Counted from the first letter of the stretch, positions 36,372 through 44,732 are shown. The stretch is 64,000 nucleotides of DNA from Desulfovibrio sp. TomC (GCF_000801335.2 NZ_JSEH01000008.1:166288-230287); one strand, 5' to 3'. Numbers and translations: made by a program. Notes: generated by a model not told the origin, from the sequence alone.

Positions 36372-36415
36372 AACAAGAGCCTCCCGCCCCCATAAGGGCA
36401 GGAGGCTCTTGTTTT
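36372..36415 (+). terminator. Intrinsic terminator after pgl (first of two)
   Basis: AACAAGAGCCTCC...GCCC / GGGC.GGAGGCTCTTGTT with loop around CCATAA and a TTGTTTT tail on the plus strand. Thirty bases after the pgl stop. Confidence 0.85.
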
Positions 36416-36439
36416 CAAACCGACACGACGCCTCTCAGT

Positions 36440-36474
36440 GGCTTCCCGTCCCCAGAGGGGCAGGAGGCTCTTTC
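36440..36474 (+). terminator. Second, diverged copy of the pgl terminator
   Basis: GGCTTCCCGTCCCC-AGAG-GGGGCAGGAGGCTC followed by TTT. It shares the right arm GGGCAGGAGGCTCTT with the first hairpin, so it looks like a tandem duplication that has accumulated mismatches. Weaker T-run. Confidence 0.6.
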
Positions 36475-36638
36475 CGTAGGCATGCTTTGAGCCGCAGCAA
36501 GCAGCAGGCCGCCAACGTCGTTAAAGCCCCCGCCCGGCGGGGGGACTCCAGCCCGGACCGGCCGGCCTGTCCCGCGCCGCAAACGAGGTGAGGCTCCAGC
36601 GGCCGTCCCAGGGAAGCCCCGGCCGGCCGCCGCCAGGA

Positions 36639-37181
36639 TCAGCTGAAATAGGTGGCGGCGGAGCCGTTCATGTAGCTGTAGTAGAAATCGCTGGTGGAGG
36701 CGGTGCTGTTTATCTGCTTAAGATAGGCGGCATAGCCGTTGGCCCGCACCAGGGAGGCCGACTGGCTGGCGGTCATGGAGGCCAGCTTGGCGCTGTTGTC
36801 GGCCAGGGCGTTAAAGGCCTCGGTCAGGGCCGGCACATCGACAAAGAGCTTTTCGATGGCTTCCTTGTCCGGGTGGTCGCCGGCCACCGTCACGGTTCCG
36901 TCGCTTGTGCGGGTGAGCGTAATGGGCTGGCTCACATCGACGCCCAGCTCTTCGAGCTTGGCCCCCAGGGTCTTGGTGAACTGGGTCTGCAAGGCCTCGT
37001 TTTGGGCCTTGGTCTGCAAGGCGGGACTGATATAGGCGCTGTCCAGGCTCAGATTCGAGGACGTGCCCGTCGCGGTGCTGGCAACCGTCGTGCGGGAATT
37101 CGACCCCTTCGAGGACGTGTCCGTCCCCGAACGCACGGTCATTTGCTGACTGGTCTTGTCATAAATGGTGGTAATGTCCAT
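36639..37181 (-). CDS. Unknown Ser/Thr-rich protein
   Basis: 180 aa, no signal peptide or membrane segment. The first 55 residues are rich in S, T and N (TTVASTATGTSSNLSLDSAY) and probably disordered. A central part, KTLGAKLEELGVDVSQPITL, and an alpha-helical C-terminus (MTASQSASLVRANGYAAYLK) end in aromatic-rich FYYSYMNGSAATYFS. The composition is like that of secreted or flagellum-associated proteins, but I do not recognise a family. The ATG has GGGAG upstream, buried in a hairpin (37190-37218). It is downstream of the HD-GYP gene. Confidence 0.65.
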   Translation of the reverse strand: MDITTIYDKTSQQMTVRSGTDTSSKGSNSRTTVASTATGTSSNLSLDSAYISPALQTKAQNEALQTQFTKTLGAKLEELGVDVSQPITLTRTSDGTVTVAGDHPDKEAIEKLFVDVPALTEAFNALADNSAKLASMTASQSASLVRANGYAAYLKQINSTASTSDFYYSYMNGSAATYFS

Positions 37182-37189
37182 GGCGCGCT

Positions 37190-37218
37190 CCCGGGGCTGT
37201 TTCGCCCCGGGCCTTTTT
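37190..37218 (-). promoter_or_regulatory. Hairpin overlapping the Shine-Dalgarno of the 36639-37181 gene
   Basis: CCCGGGGC (37190-37197) and GCCCCGGG (37204-37211) form an 8-bp stem with a six-base loop. In the minus-strand mRNA the 3' arm ends in CCCCGGGAG, i.e. includes the GGGAG ribosome site eight bases before the ATG. It could sequester translation. The TTTTT at 37214-37218 would make it terminator-like for plus-strand transcripts, but no plus-strand gene leads into it. Confidence 0.5.
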
Positions 37219-37256
37219 ATGCAACGAGCGTGCCGGGAAAAACCTTCCCCCCTCCT

Positions 37257-38462
37257 TTATTGGACAAGGTAGTCCATGGGATCGATGCCAAAGGCGGCCG
37301 AGTCCAGGGCCTCGGCAATGGCCCAAGGCCCGGCTGGCTCGGAAGAGGCGGCCAGGACGCGGGGCGGCACCGGGCGCATGGCCGTATCAAAGGCCAGCAG
37401 CAGTTCGGGAAAAAGCGGCCGGCCCGGATTGGCGCCCCGGACAAAGGCGTATTCCCCGCTGTCCAGACGCACGAAACTGCCCACCGGATAGGGGCCCATG
37501 AACTTGATAAAGCGCTCCACCAGACCCGGCGGGTAGTCGCGCTCCCGCATCCCGTAGAGCACCCCCAGGGCGCGGGTGGGCAACATGGCGTTTTTATAGG
37601 CCCGCTTGCTGGTCAAAGCGTCAAACACGTCGGCCACGCCGATGATGCGCGCCCAGGCATGGACGTCCTCGCCGGCCAGACCGGACGGATAGCCGGCGCC
37701 GCCCCATTTCTCGTGATGTTCGGCCACGCCGCGAAGGACTGCCTCCGGCAGTCCCCGGCCTTCGAGCAAATCCCGGCCAAGGCCCGGATGCGACTTGACC
37801 TGATGAAATTCGTCAGGGGTCAGCCGGCCGGGTTTGTTGAGGATCACGTCAGCCACCCCGGTCTTGCCCAGGTCGTGAAACAGCCCGGCCAAGCCCAATT
37901 CCTTGAGCCCCTGCGCCCCGATTCCCAACGACGTGCCAAAGGCCACGGCCAGCACCGAGACGTTGACGCCATGGGTGAAGGTATAGGCATCATGGCAGCG
38001 CAGTTTGCACAGGGCCAGGAGCGCATCGGGATTGCGCACGGCGCTCGAAATCACCTCGTCGACCAGGGCCGCCGGCCTGGCAATATCCATCGCGCGACGG
38101 GCCTCGGCATCGCCCAACAGCTCCCTGGCAATGCCCAGGCAGTCCCGGTAGACGACCTGGGCTGTTGCCAACTCCTGGGCCAAGGGCACGGACGGCGCCT
38201 CGCGCACCGCCGGCCCCCGGGCCAACAGTTCGGCCAGGGAGGGTTCTTGCGCCTCGGCCCCGTTCCGGCTGCGGGCGTAATCGCCCCGCTCGGTGTCAAT
38301 GAAGACCTCGGTATACCCACCGGCCTTTATCTCGCGCACCACGCCGAGGCTTCGGATTTCGCCTTCCTGACTGTAGAGATAGGGATGTTCCAGCCAGGAC
38401 AAACCGGTGTCGACCACAAACATGCCGGGCACAAGCGTATTGATGTCGATTTTTCGCAGCAT
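37257..38462 (-). CDS. HD-GYP domain protein (putative cyclic di-GMP phosphodiesterase)
   Basis: 401 aa from the ATG at 38462 with GGAGG upstream. An N-terminal DUF3391-like region (MLRKIDINTLVPGMFVVDTG, then WLEHPYLYSQEGEIRSLG) precedes the HD-GYP domain (about 155-310) with the metal site GLFHDLGKTGV, the downstream AEHHEKWGGAGYPSGL (GYP intact) and ARIIGVADVFDALTSKRAYK. All main catalytic residues appear present, so degradation of c-di-GMP is expected. It is downstream of the lipoprotein/SpoIIE phosphatase pair but separated by a terminator. Confidence 0.9.
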   Translation of the reverse strand: MLRKIDINTLVPGMFVVDTGLSWLEHPYLYSQEGEIRSLGVVREIKAGGYTEVFIDTERGDYARSRNGAEAQEPSLAELLARGPAVREAPSVPLAQELATAQVVYRDCLGIARELLGDAEARRAMDIARPAALVDEVISSAVRNPDALLALCKLRCHDAYTFTHGVNVSVLAVAFGTSLGIGAQGLKELGLAGLFHDLGKTGVADVILNKPGRLTPDEFHQVKSHPGLGRDLLEGRGLPEAVLRGVAEHHEKWGGAGYPSGLAGEDVHAWARIIGVADVFDALTSKRAYKNAMLPTRALGVLYGMRERDYPPGLVERFIKFMGPYPVGSFVRLDSGEYAFVRGANPGRPLFPELLLAFDTAMRPVPPRVLAASSEPAGPWAIAEALDSAAFGIDPMDYLVQ

Positions 38463-38491
38463 GCCTGCTGCCTCCAAGATGCTCCGACACG

Positions 38492-38523
38492 GAAAAGCCG
38501 AAAGGTCTCCCTTCCGGCTTTCG
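38492..38523 (-). terminator. Intrinsic terminator after the LysM lipoprotein gene
   Basis: GAAAAGCCGAAAGG-TCTC-CCTTCCGGCTTTTC, a 14-bp stem with one G-T pair. Read on the minus strand it ends in CTTTTC. It separates the lipoprotein gene from the HD-GYP gene. Confidence 0.75.
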
Positions 38524-38547
38524 TACTGCAACCGTTACGGATAGCCG

Positions 38548-39648
38548 TTATTTGCGCTCGGTCACCGCGCTTTGTTCGCCGACAATGCGGAACGATCCGC
38601 CAGCAGGTTGCAGCACCAGGGTAAAGGTCGCTTGTCCCCGGGCGGACTTGTCCGCCCGTTTGACGGTGTAGTCCACCGGCACGGTCACTTTGATGTTGCC
38701 GTCGGGCAGCGCCGCCGCCGTTGGCGGTGCGGCGTTGTAGGTGCGCTGCGGCCACCGCTCGAAATAGGCGGTCTTGTCCTGGCGCACCACGTCCGCCCCA
38801 ATCCGACCCTTCTTATAATAGTCCACGGAGTCGCCGTAAAGATCGACCAGGGCCGTTATCTCGCCGGAGCCGCTTTTGGCGAAATAATCCGCCACAAAGG
38901 CGGCGACCGCTGGCGAGACGCTCTCCCCGGACGCACCGGATTTGGCTGCTCCCTTGCCAGGGATCGTCAGCACCCGGCCAGCATCAATGCGGTCGGCGTC
39001 CTTCATGCCGTTGGCCGCCATAAGCTCTTTGGCCGTAATCCCGAATTTCTTGGCAATACGCGACAGCGTGTCACCCCGGCCCACCGTATAGGTCTCGGCA
39101 GCCGGCGCAGCGGCTTGTCCGGCCGGGGCAGGCGCAGGGGCCTCGGCCACCACGGTTTCCACCACTTCGCCAGCCGGCGGGGTGGCCGCTGTCGGGGCTG
39201 CTGGGGGCAATGTCACCGCCGGAGCCGCCGGTACAGCGGATTGGGCGTCTGGAGCGGCCGGCGCAGCGGGTTGCCCGGCCGGGGCCGCAGGCGGGGCCGA
39301 TTCTGCCGGCTTGGCCGGCGGCGTTACTTTGTCCGGTTCGACCGGGGGAGTCTTGGCGGCCGCAGCCGGGGCGGCCGCAGCCGCAGCGGCGTCGAGCTTC
39401 TTGCCGGCATCCCGGGCCTGGCGCAGCCGGGTGTATTCCTTCTCGTCCAGGCTGCCGTTGTTGTCGGCATCCGCAGCCAGGAACTCATCCACGGTCAGAT
39501 CCGGAAAGACCACGATCAGTTCCTCGAAAATAATCTTGCCGTCTTTGTTATAGTCCACCTTGGGGAATCCCTTGGCGTCCTCTTTCTGACAGCCCATCAG
39601 CAACAAACCGACCGCAAGGGCCGCTATCATGGCGTACGTCAACTTCAT
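38548..39648 (-). CDS. Lipoprotein with EF-hands, LysM and an NTF2-like C-terminal domain
   Basis: 366 aa. The signal peptide has lipobox LLLMGC (acylated C20). Two EF-hand-like calcium loops follow (DYNKDGKIIFEE about 32-43, DADNNGSLDEKE about 60-71), then an Ala/Pro-rich linker (80-185), a LysM motif (TYTVGRGDTLSRIAKKFGIT, 187-229) that should bind peptidoglycan, and a C-terminal region (246-366: FVADYFAKSGSGEITALVDL, VDYYKKG) resembling SnoaL/NTF2-like domains seen in Desulfovibrio envelope proteins. The ATG has GGAGG upstream and the start overlaps the phosphatase stop by 4 bases. Likely an envelope structural or sensing protein; exact role unknown. Confidence 0.8.
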   Translation of the reverse strand: MKLTYAMIAALAVGLLLMGCQKEDAKGFPKVDYNKDGKIIFEELIVVFPDLTVDEFLAADADNNGSLDEKEYTRLRQARDAGKKLDAAAAAAAPAAAAKTPPVEPDKVTPPAKPAESAPPAAPAGQPAAPAAPDAQSAVPAAPAVTLPPAAPTAATPPAGEVVETVVAEAPAPAPAGQAAAPAAETYTVGRGDTLSRIAKKFGITAKELMAANGMKDADRIDAGRVLTIPGKGAAKSGASGESVSPAVAAFVADYFAKSGSGEITALVDLYGDSVDYYKKGRIGADVVRQDKTAYFERWPQRTYNAAPPTAAALPDGNIKVTVPVDYTVKRADKSARGQATFTLVLQPAGGSFRIVGEQSAVTERK

Positions 39649-41006
39649 GCCGCCTCCGTATGTTTCGCGCCCGGCAGGGCCTTGATGACGACCAGCGTTA
39701 TATCGTCGTGACGGGGTTCGCCCTGGGTGAAGGCCGACAGATCGGCCAGCACCGCCCGGGCAATGCTTCCGGCATCCCCGGCCGCGGCCCGGCGCAGGGC
39801 ATGGCGCAAGCGGGTCTTGCCGTACATCTCGCCCCCCTGGCCGCGCGCTTCCCAGATGCCGTCCGTGCCCAGGGCCAGGACAGCCCCGGCTGGCAATCCT
39901 TGTACCACGTTTTCTTCGTAGCACCAGTCGCTATCGATCCCAAGCGGGATACCCCGGCCGCCCAGTTCTAGAAAATCGTCCCGGCCTGGATCATAGAGCA
40001 AGGCCGGATCATGGCCGGCCCGCACGTAACGCAGTTCTCCGGCCGCCGGGCACAGCTCCAAGAGAAAGAGGGTGATAAATCGGCCGCTGGTGCCCATATC
40101 GGCGGTCAGCAGCCGATTGACGTCGCTGACGATCTCGCCGGGAGAGCCGGGCGAAAGCAGACGCGAACGCAAAAACGCCCGGACGCTGGCCATGAGCAGC
40201 GCCGCCTGGATGCCATGCCCGGTGACATCGCCGACCGCCACCAGAAAGAGCCCCTCCCGGCCACAGTCCGGACGCATGAGATAATCGTAATAATCCCCGC
40301 CCGTGGCGTCGCAGGGCAGACTCACCCCGGCCACGTCGAATCCGGACAATGCCGGCGCATCCTTGGGCCAAAAGCCCTGCTGGACGCTGGCCGCCACCTC
40401 CATGTCAAAATCCATCCGCTGCTTGGCCAGGGCCTCGCCGTGCAGCCGGGCATTGACAATGGCCACGGCGGCCTGGGCTCCCAACAGCGAGCATATCTCC
40501 AGGTCGTCCGGGGTGAACTCCCCCCCGCCGATCTTGTTCATGCACTGGACCACGCCGACGATGCGCTCACGGTAGATCAGCGGCACGCACACCATGGAAC
40601 GGGTGCGATAGCCTGTCTCCTGGTCCACGTTCCGATTGAAGCGGGGGTCCTGGTAGGCGTCCGGCAACAGCGCGGCCTGGCCCGTGGCCGCCACCCAGCC
40701 GGCCACGCCGTCCCCCGGGGCCAGGCGGTAGCCTGATTGCAGCCGGCCACAGGCCGGCCCCTGGGCCACGGTGAAAACCAACTCGCCCTGCCCGGGACCT
40801 GGCGCTTCATCAACCAGCAGGAGACTGGCCGCCTCGGCCCCCAGGGCCTGACGCGAAGTGGTCATGATGCGCGCCAGCACTTCCGACAGGTCCAGGGATT
40901 CGGCCACCAGCCGCGACAAGGCGAAACAGCGCCTGAGATTGTCCAGTTTCCTGGCCAACGGGGTCACGTCGCCGGCGGCGTCGGGCATGGGGGTGCCTTG
41001 CGTCAT
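39645..41006 (-). CDS. GAF-SpoIIE (PP2C-type) serine phosphatase
   Basis: 453 aa. A GAF domain (about 25-190, e.g. GDGVAGWVAATGQAALLPDA) precedes a SpoIIE/RsbU-type PPM phosphatase (about 205-440) with the metal-binding segments FDVAGVSLPCDATGGDYYDY, FLVAVGDVTGHGIQAALLMA and LALGTDGIWEARGQ, and a final RHDDITLVVIK. Such proteins dephosphorylate anti-anti-sigma factors in partner-switching; no RsbV/RsbW gene is adjacent. Translationally coupled to the lipoprotein gene, an unusual pair. Confidence 0.9.
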   Translation of the reverse strand: MTQGTPMPDAAGDVTPLARKLDNLRRCFALSRLVAESLDLSEVLARIMTTSRQALGAEAASLLLVDEAPGPGQGELVFTVAQGPACGRLQSGYRLAPGDGVAGWVAATGQAALLPDAYQDPRFNRNVDQETGYRTRSMVCVPLIYRERIVGVVQCMNKIGGGEFTPDDLEICSLLGAQAAVAIVNARLHGEALAKQRMDFDMEVAASVQQGFWPKDAPALSGFDVAGVSLPCDATGGDYYDYLMRPDCGREGLFLVAVGDVTGHGIQAALLMASVRAFLRSRLLSPGSPGEIVSDVNRLLTADMGTSGRFITLFLLELCPAAGELRYVRAGHDPALLYDPGRDDFLELGGRGIPLGIDSDWCYEENVVQGLPAGAVLALGTDGIWEARGQGGEMYGKTRLRHALRRAAAGDAGSIARAVLADLSAFTQGEPRHDDITLVVIKALPGAKHTEAA

Positions 41007-41148
41007 GCCCTCTCCCTACAGCAAAACCCGGCCCTGGCAAAGCCAACGGCGAAGCCTTTTGTCTCAAAGGGGGGCAACATGCGGCAATACCTTGTAAAAG
41101 CGATGGGGTTCCCGCAATGCGGGCAATCCCGTGTTGCGGGGAAAGCGG

Positions 41149-41182
41149 TTCTGCCAAGGCGTCGGGCGACACCTTGGCAGAA
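41149..41182 (-). terminator. Probable terminator after the lysozyme-like gene
   Basis: TTCTGCCAAGGCGTC-GGGC-GACACCTTGGCAGAA, a 15-bp stem with one G-T pair, 22 bases past the stop at 41204. The minus-strand T-run is weak (CTTTCC), so efficiency is uncertain. Confidence 0.6.
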
Positions 41183-41203
41183 ACGAATCCTCCGAACGCG
41201 GCC

Positions 41204-42484
41204 CTAGATGGACGGGGTGTCGAGCAGGGCGATGGCTGTGGTCTTTTCGTCCCGAAAGCGCGACTGGACCGCTTCGCGGATATGCTTGTTGTGGCGATAA
41301 AATTTCTGGCCGCGCAGCTTGTAGACTTCCTCGATGACGGCTTTGTCAAAATCCTGACCAGCCGGCATGGCGTCGGCCTTTTCAATAGCCTGGGTGAAAA
41401 TACGCTCGGCCCCGCCCGGTCCGTGCTGCACGGCCGTGCTCCACAGGACCTCGCGCAGGGCATAGGAACGGCGGGTGACGTCCACTCCGGTGGTCAGGAC
41501 GATGGACTTGGCGGCCGGGGAATAATTGTTGCCGCGAATAAACTCATGCTGCAGGGCTTCAAACCGCTTGGGATCAGCCGCTGCGACGTCCTTCCAGACC
41601 GCCGGCATCCGGCCGGTCCGGCCTCCGGTGTCCGCCGGTCCGGCCCCGCGCAGCCGATTGGCGATATCCGGGGCTTTGTCGTCGAGGAAACGGATGAAAT
41701 AGTCCATGGTGCCGGTTTTGGAGGCGATCTGATACTGGCCGTAGGAGGTGCCGCCCCGGCTGTCGTAGCCGATGTAGTCGACCTCGGAATTGGATTCGTA
41801 CTGGGCCGAAAGCTGACCGGCCTTGTGTTCCAGGGTGGACGGCAGCACTTTGCGCGAAGTCGCGGCCACTTCCTTGGCTTTTTCCACCCGCGACGTCTCC
41901 GCCAGGATATTTTCCGCCCCGGCAGCCGCCAAGAGGAGTTCCTCCTCCCGCTTGGTAAACCCGCCCCGGCCCGAGGCCTGGCCGACCCGGCCAAGGTGAC
42001 CAAGATCGTCGGGATGCCGGGCTGTCGGGCTGACCGCCATGCGCACGGCCGATTTGTCAACGGACCGACGCACACTGGAGCCGCCGTCCGCCGCAGCCGG
42101 CTGCGCTGTCGGCGCACTACCCTGGCTGGCCGATTGCTCCATGGCCATCCGTGACAGGGTGGCCAGGGCATTGCCCTGGAACTTGTCCATGGCCCCGTCG
42201 CCGCCTGTCAAGCCCTTGGCGGTGGTCTGGTAGCCGAGCATGGACAGGGCGGCATCGTTGTTGCTGCCTTGGCCGGAGGCCAACATCTCAAGACCGCTGA
42301 TCATTTTATCTTTGGGGATGGCCAGCTTGCTCGACTTGCCGACTTCCGCGTTGATCCCGTAGCCGCTTTGCAGCATGATCTCGAAAAATCTGGGATCGAG
42401 TTTGGCCTTGCCCGACCCCGGCGTCGTCGCCGCAGCTTTTGTCAGGAAATCCTGCGGCGTAGAGGTAGTAGTCTGAATGGCCAT
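41204..42484 (-). CDS. Predicted lysozyme/chitosanase-like peptidoglycan hydrolase with disordered N-terminus
   Basis: 426 aa, no signal peptide. Residues 1-200 are low complexity but include DPRFFEIMLQSGYGINAEVG. The C-terminal half has a glycosidase-like domain: QYESNSEVDYIGYDSRGGTS, then YGQYQIASKTGTMDYFIRF, and LREVLWSTAVQHGPGGAERI. The glutamate in YES and the SYGQYQI pattern resemble the catalytic region of bacterial lysozyme-like domains found in VgrG-related and phage proteins. Cytosolic start and disordered leader suggest release by a dedicated route, for example the flagellar or another secretion system, or action as a FlgJ-type rod muramidase (inference). Confidence 0.6.
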   Translation of the reverse strand: MAIQTTTSTPQDFLTKAAATTPGSGKAKLDPRFFEIMLQSGYGINAEVGKSSKLAIPKDKMISGLEMLASGQGSNNDAALSMLGYQTTAKGLTGGDGAMDKFQGNALATLSRMAMEQSASQGSAPTAQPAAADGGSSVRRSVDKSAVRMAVSPTARHPDDLGHLGRVGQASGRGGFTKREEELLLAAAGAENILAETSRVEKAKEVAATSRKVLPSTLEHKAGQLSAQYESNSEVDYIGYDSRGGTSYGQYQIASKTGTMDYFIRFLDDKAPDIANRLRGAGPADTGGRTGRMPAVWKDVAAADPKRFEALQHEFIRGNNYSPAAKSIVLTTGVDVTRRSYALREVLWSTAVQHGPGGAERIFTQAIEKADAMPAGQDFDKAVIEEVYKLRGQKFYRHNKHIREAVQSRFRDEKTTAIALLDTPSI

Positions 42485-42564
42485 AGCGTTATCCCGGTGT
42501 TTCGTTCTTGGCACGGACGCGAACCATGGGTTGCAAGCCTCGTGCCGCCTTTCCCGGAGCTCGC

Positions 42565-42843
42565 ATGGAAAACAGCCATCGCTTTTTTCGAAACCCGGAC
42601 TGCCGCTACTTCCCCTGCCATCCCGGAGCCGACGCGGCCACCTTCAATTGCCTGTTCTGCTTTTGCCCCCTGTATTTGCTCGCCGATTGCGGCGGCGACT
42701 GCGAAATGCGCGGCGGCGTCAAAGACTGCACCCCCTGCCTGCGGCCCCACCGCCCCGAAGGGTATGACGCGATACTCGACAGATTGCGGCAAGAGGCCGG
42801 CAACCGCCGGCAGGAGGCTGGCGCAGCACAGGCTCCCAAATGA
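42565..42843 (+). CDS. Cysteine-rich small domain protein (PF04071-like)
   Basis: 92 aa with at least ten cysteines: RFFRNPDCRYFPCHPG, FNCLFCFCPLYLLADCGGDC and KDCTPC. This matches the 'cysteine-rich small domain' family, probably metal- or cluster-binding, sometimes found next to cobalamin salvage genes. The start (GGAG six bases upstream) begins at MENSHRFFRNPDCRY. Divergent from the lysozyme-like gene and convergent with the protease gene. Function unknown. Confidence 0.8.
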   Translation: MENSHRFFRNPDCRYFPCHPGADAATFNCLFCFCPLYLLADCGGDCEMRGGVKDCTPCLRPHRPEGYDAILDRLRQEAGNRRQEAGAAQAPK

Positions 42844-42871
42844 CCAAGCCCCCAGCCGGACAGACCCGTCA

Positions 42872-43855
42872 CTAGCGCAGCAACAGCGAATTGTCCGCCG
42901 GAACAGAACCGGCCATAGGACCGGTGGCTCCGTCATAGACGTACACCCATTCGCCGAACCGGACATCGACCGAGGCCAGCTCTGAATAGGCAATCCAGAA
43001 GTAGCCGCTCTCGCCCCAACTCGTGCCCCAGCTGTTTTTCACCAGAAACGCGGACGTGCGGTCGTCCCAACCCACGACCAGCACGAAATGGCCGCCCATG
43101 TTCTGCCCGCTGACCTTTGTATAGACGCCGCCGGTGTAATTGTAGAAGTCCGAATAGACCACCATCCGGGCCACCACCGGACCCTTGGTAGACACGGCCG
43201 TCTTGAGAAGCGCCGCAGTCGCCGGGAAAGTCGTGTTGGCATACGACCAGTTTGTCGTCTTGTAGGGGGCGATTTGCCAATTGGCACAGGCAGTGCCGCA
43301 GGTCCCATCGGTGTTGGTGTAGGGATAGCAGGTCTCCCTGGCCGTCCCGGTGGTCTTCAGATAGGTCGAGGCCGTGCTGGCATACCCGCCATTGGCGCAA
43401 TTCCCTGCTCCGGAACAGGAAAGCGGTATCTGCTCCGACAGATTGATGTCGGTTCCCGGCCGGTTGTAGGTGCGCAGCAACCGCGACTCGAGGGCCGCCA
43501 CCGGGGCGAACACAAAACAGCTGCCGCAGGTCTGCTGGTTGCGTACCGGCGTCACAAAATTCTTCCCATTGACGTCGCGCCAGCTGTAGTTGGCCGGCAG
43601 TGCGTCGGCCGGCAAAGCATCCAGGTTGGTCACGACATCGCCTTGGACTGTTTCGGCCAGACCGCCGCACAGACGCGCCTGTTCGTCGGGGCTCAAACGG
43701 GAGACAGACGTTTCCCCGGCCGTCCAGGAAACGCCGGCAGCTGCGATGGCCTGGCGCACGGACGCCAGATCACCAGCCCAGGTTGTAACAGTAGCAACGA
43801 GCAACAGCCAGGAGAAGACGACCAACGTCGCCAGAACAGATCGCTTCGCGCGCAT
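42872..43855 (-). CDS. Exported papain-like (C1 family) cysteine peptidase
   Basis: 327 aa. A signal peptide (MRAKRSVLATLVVFSWLLLV) and a short propeptide-like segment precede a C1A fold: oxyanion Q107 and catalytic C113 in NQQTCGSCFVFA, H256 in GGHFVLVVGWDD, and N274 in LVKNSWGTSWGESGYFWI. Further cysteines (CSGAGNC, CYPYTNTDGTCGTAC) should form disulfides. Papain-type peptidases are less common in sulfate reducers, but all catalytic residues are present. Strong GGAGG ribosome site. It follows the apr-qmo terminator on the same strand and is probably separately transcribed. Confidence 0.9.
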   Translation of the reverse strand: MRAKRSVLATLVVFSWLLLVATVTTWAGDLASVRQAIAAAGVSWTAGETSVSRLSPDEQARLCGGLAETVQGDVVTNLDALPADALPANYSWRDVNGKNFVTPVRNQQTCGSCFVFAPVAALESRLLRTYNRPGTDINLSEQIPLSCSGAGNCANGGYASTASTYLKTTGTARETCYPYTNTDGTCGTACANWQIAPYKTTNWSYANTTFPATAALLKTAVSTKGPVVARMVVYSDFYNYTGGVYTKVSGQNMGGHFVLVVGWDDRTSAFLVKNSWGTSWGESGYFWIAYSELASVDVRFGEWVYVYDGATGPMAGSVPADNSLLLR

Positions 43856-43981
43856 ACCATTCCTCCTTCCGGCTCTGGGCCGGCTGCTTCCACCATGCTA
43901 TTACAAACCCGATAACGAATACGGTTGCGTTCCGCCAGCCTCTTCCAGGACAACGTCGCAAACCTTGCCGGTTTTCCACAC

Positions 43982-44009
43982 AAAAAAAAGGAGGCCCCGA
44001 AGGGCCTCC
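43982..44009 (-). terminator. Intrinsic terminator of the apr-qmo operon
   Basis: GGAGGCCC-CGAA-GGGCCTCC (43990-44009) followed on the minus strand by eight T residues (43982-43989). Textbook structure 25 bases past the qmoD stop. Confidence 0.95.
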
Positions 44010-44033
44010 CTGAAAATCGACCGAAGTCGATTC

Positions 44034-44720
44034 CTACCACTTGTCGGTGGCAAACGCGTCGGAGCCGAAACCAAAATCCGAGGACGGCGCACCGCCGACT
44101 TCGGGTTCGCCGGAACCGCCGGCCGCTTCGCCGCCAGCCGCAGCGCCGCCGCCGGAGACGGTGACAACGCCGTGCTTTTTGACGTCCTCGATCATTTTCA
44201 GCAGCTCGTCGACCTTGCCGATGTACTCGACAACTTTGGCCTCGGAAGCGACGATGACTTTCTCGCCGGCGCCCTTGGCGGACTCTTCCAGGCGTTTGGC
44301 CTTGTCCTCGGCCGCCTTCATCCGAACTTCGACGTCTTTGAGAATGGCGGTCTTCTCGGCCAGTTCCTTTTCAACCGTGGCGAGCTTGGCGGCCTGCTCG
44401 TCAATGGTCTTCTTGGAATCGGTCAGCTTGGCGAAAATGGCATTGACCTCGGCCACAACGTCCGGGGGCAGCACAGCCACGGAGACGTTCTGGGCGCTGG
44501 CGCCGAGTTCGCCCGAGCTCATGCGGACCAGTTCCGGATGCTGCTCGTAAACCCAGGCCTTGGCGAGAGCGGCGGCAAACGGCGCGAGCTCCGCGTCGAT
44601 TTCCATGCCGGCCATAAAGCCGACCATCTCGGCCACGCCTTTCTTGTTGCCTTCCTTGTCGATCCCCTTGAGGTACGACACGAACGTATTCATGGGGAAC
44701 ACTTTGCGCGCTTCAGCCAT
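44034..44720 (-). CDS. qmoD: QmoD, accessory protein of the quinone-interacting oxidoreductase complex
   Basis: 228 aa, soluble. The middle (about 95-175) is a predicted coiled coil (TDSKKTIDEQAAKLATVEKE, VRMKAAEDKAKRLEESAK); the C-terminus is Gly/Ala-rich and acidic. Position directly after qmoC and size match the DVU0851-type gene, named qmoD in D. vulgaris, which follows qmoABC in sulfate reducers and is required for normal sulfate growth. No catalytic motif. Last gene before the operon terminator. Confidence 0.8.
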   Translation of the reverse strand: MAEARKVFPMNTFVSYLKGIDKEGNKKGVAEMVGFMAGMEIDAELAPFAAALAKAWVYEQHPELVRMSSGELGASAQNVSVAVLPPDVVAEVNAIFAKLTDSKKTIDEQAAKLATVEKELAEKTAILKDVEVRMKAAEDKAKRLEESAKGAGEKVIVASEAKVVEYIGKVDELLKMIEDVKKHGVVTVSGGGAAAGGEAAGGSGEPEVGGAPSSDFGFGSDAFATDKW

Positions 44721-44732
44721 GGTACCCTCCTA

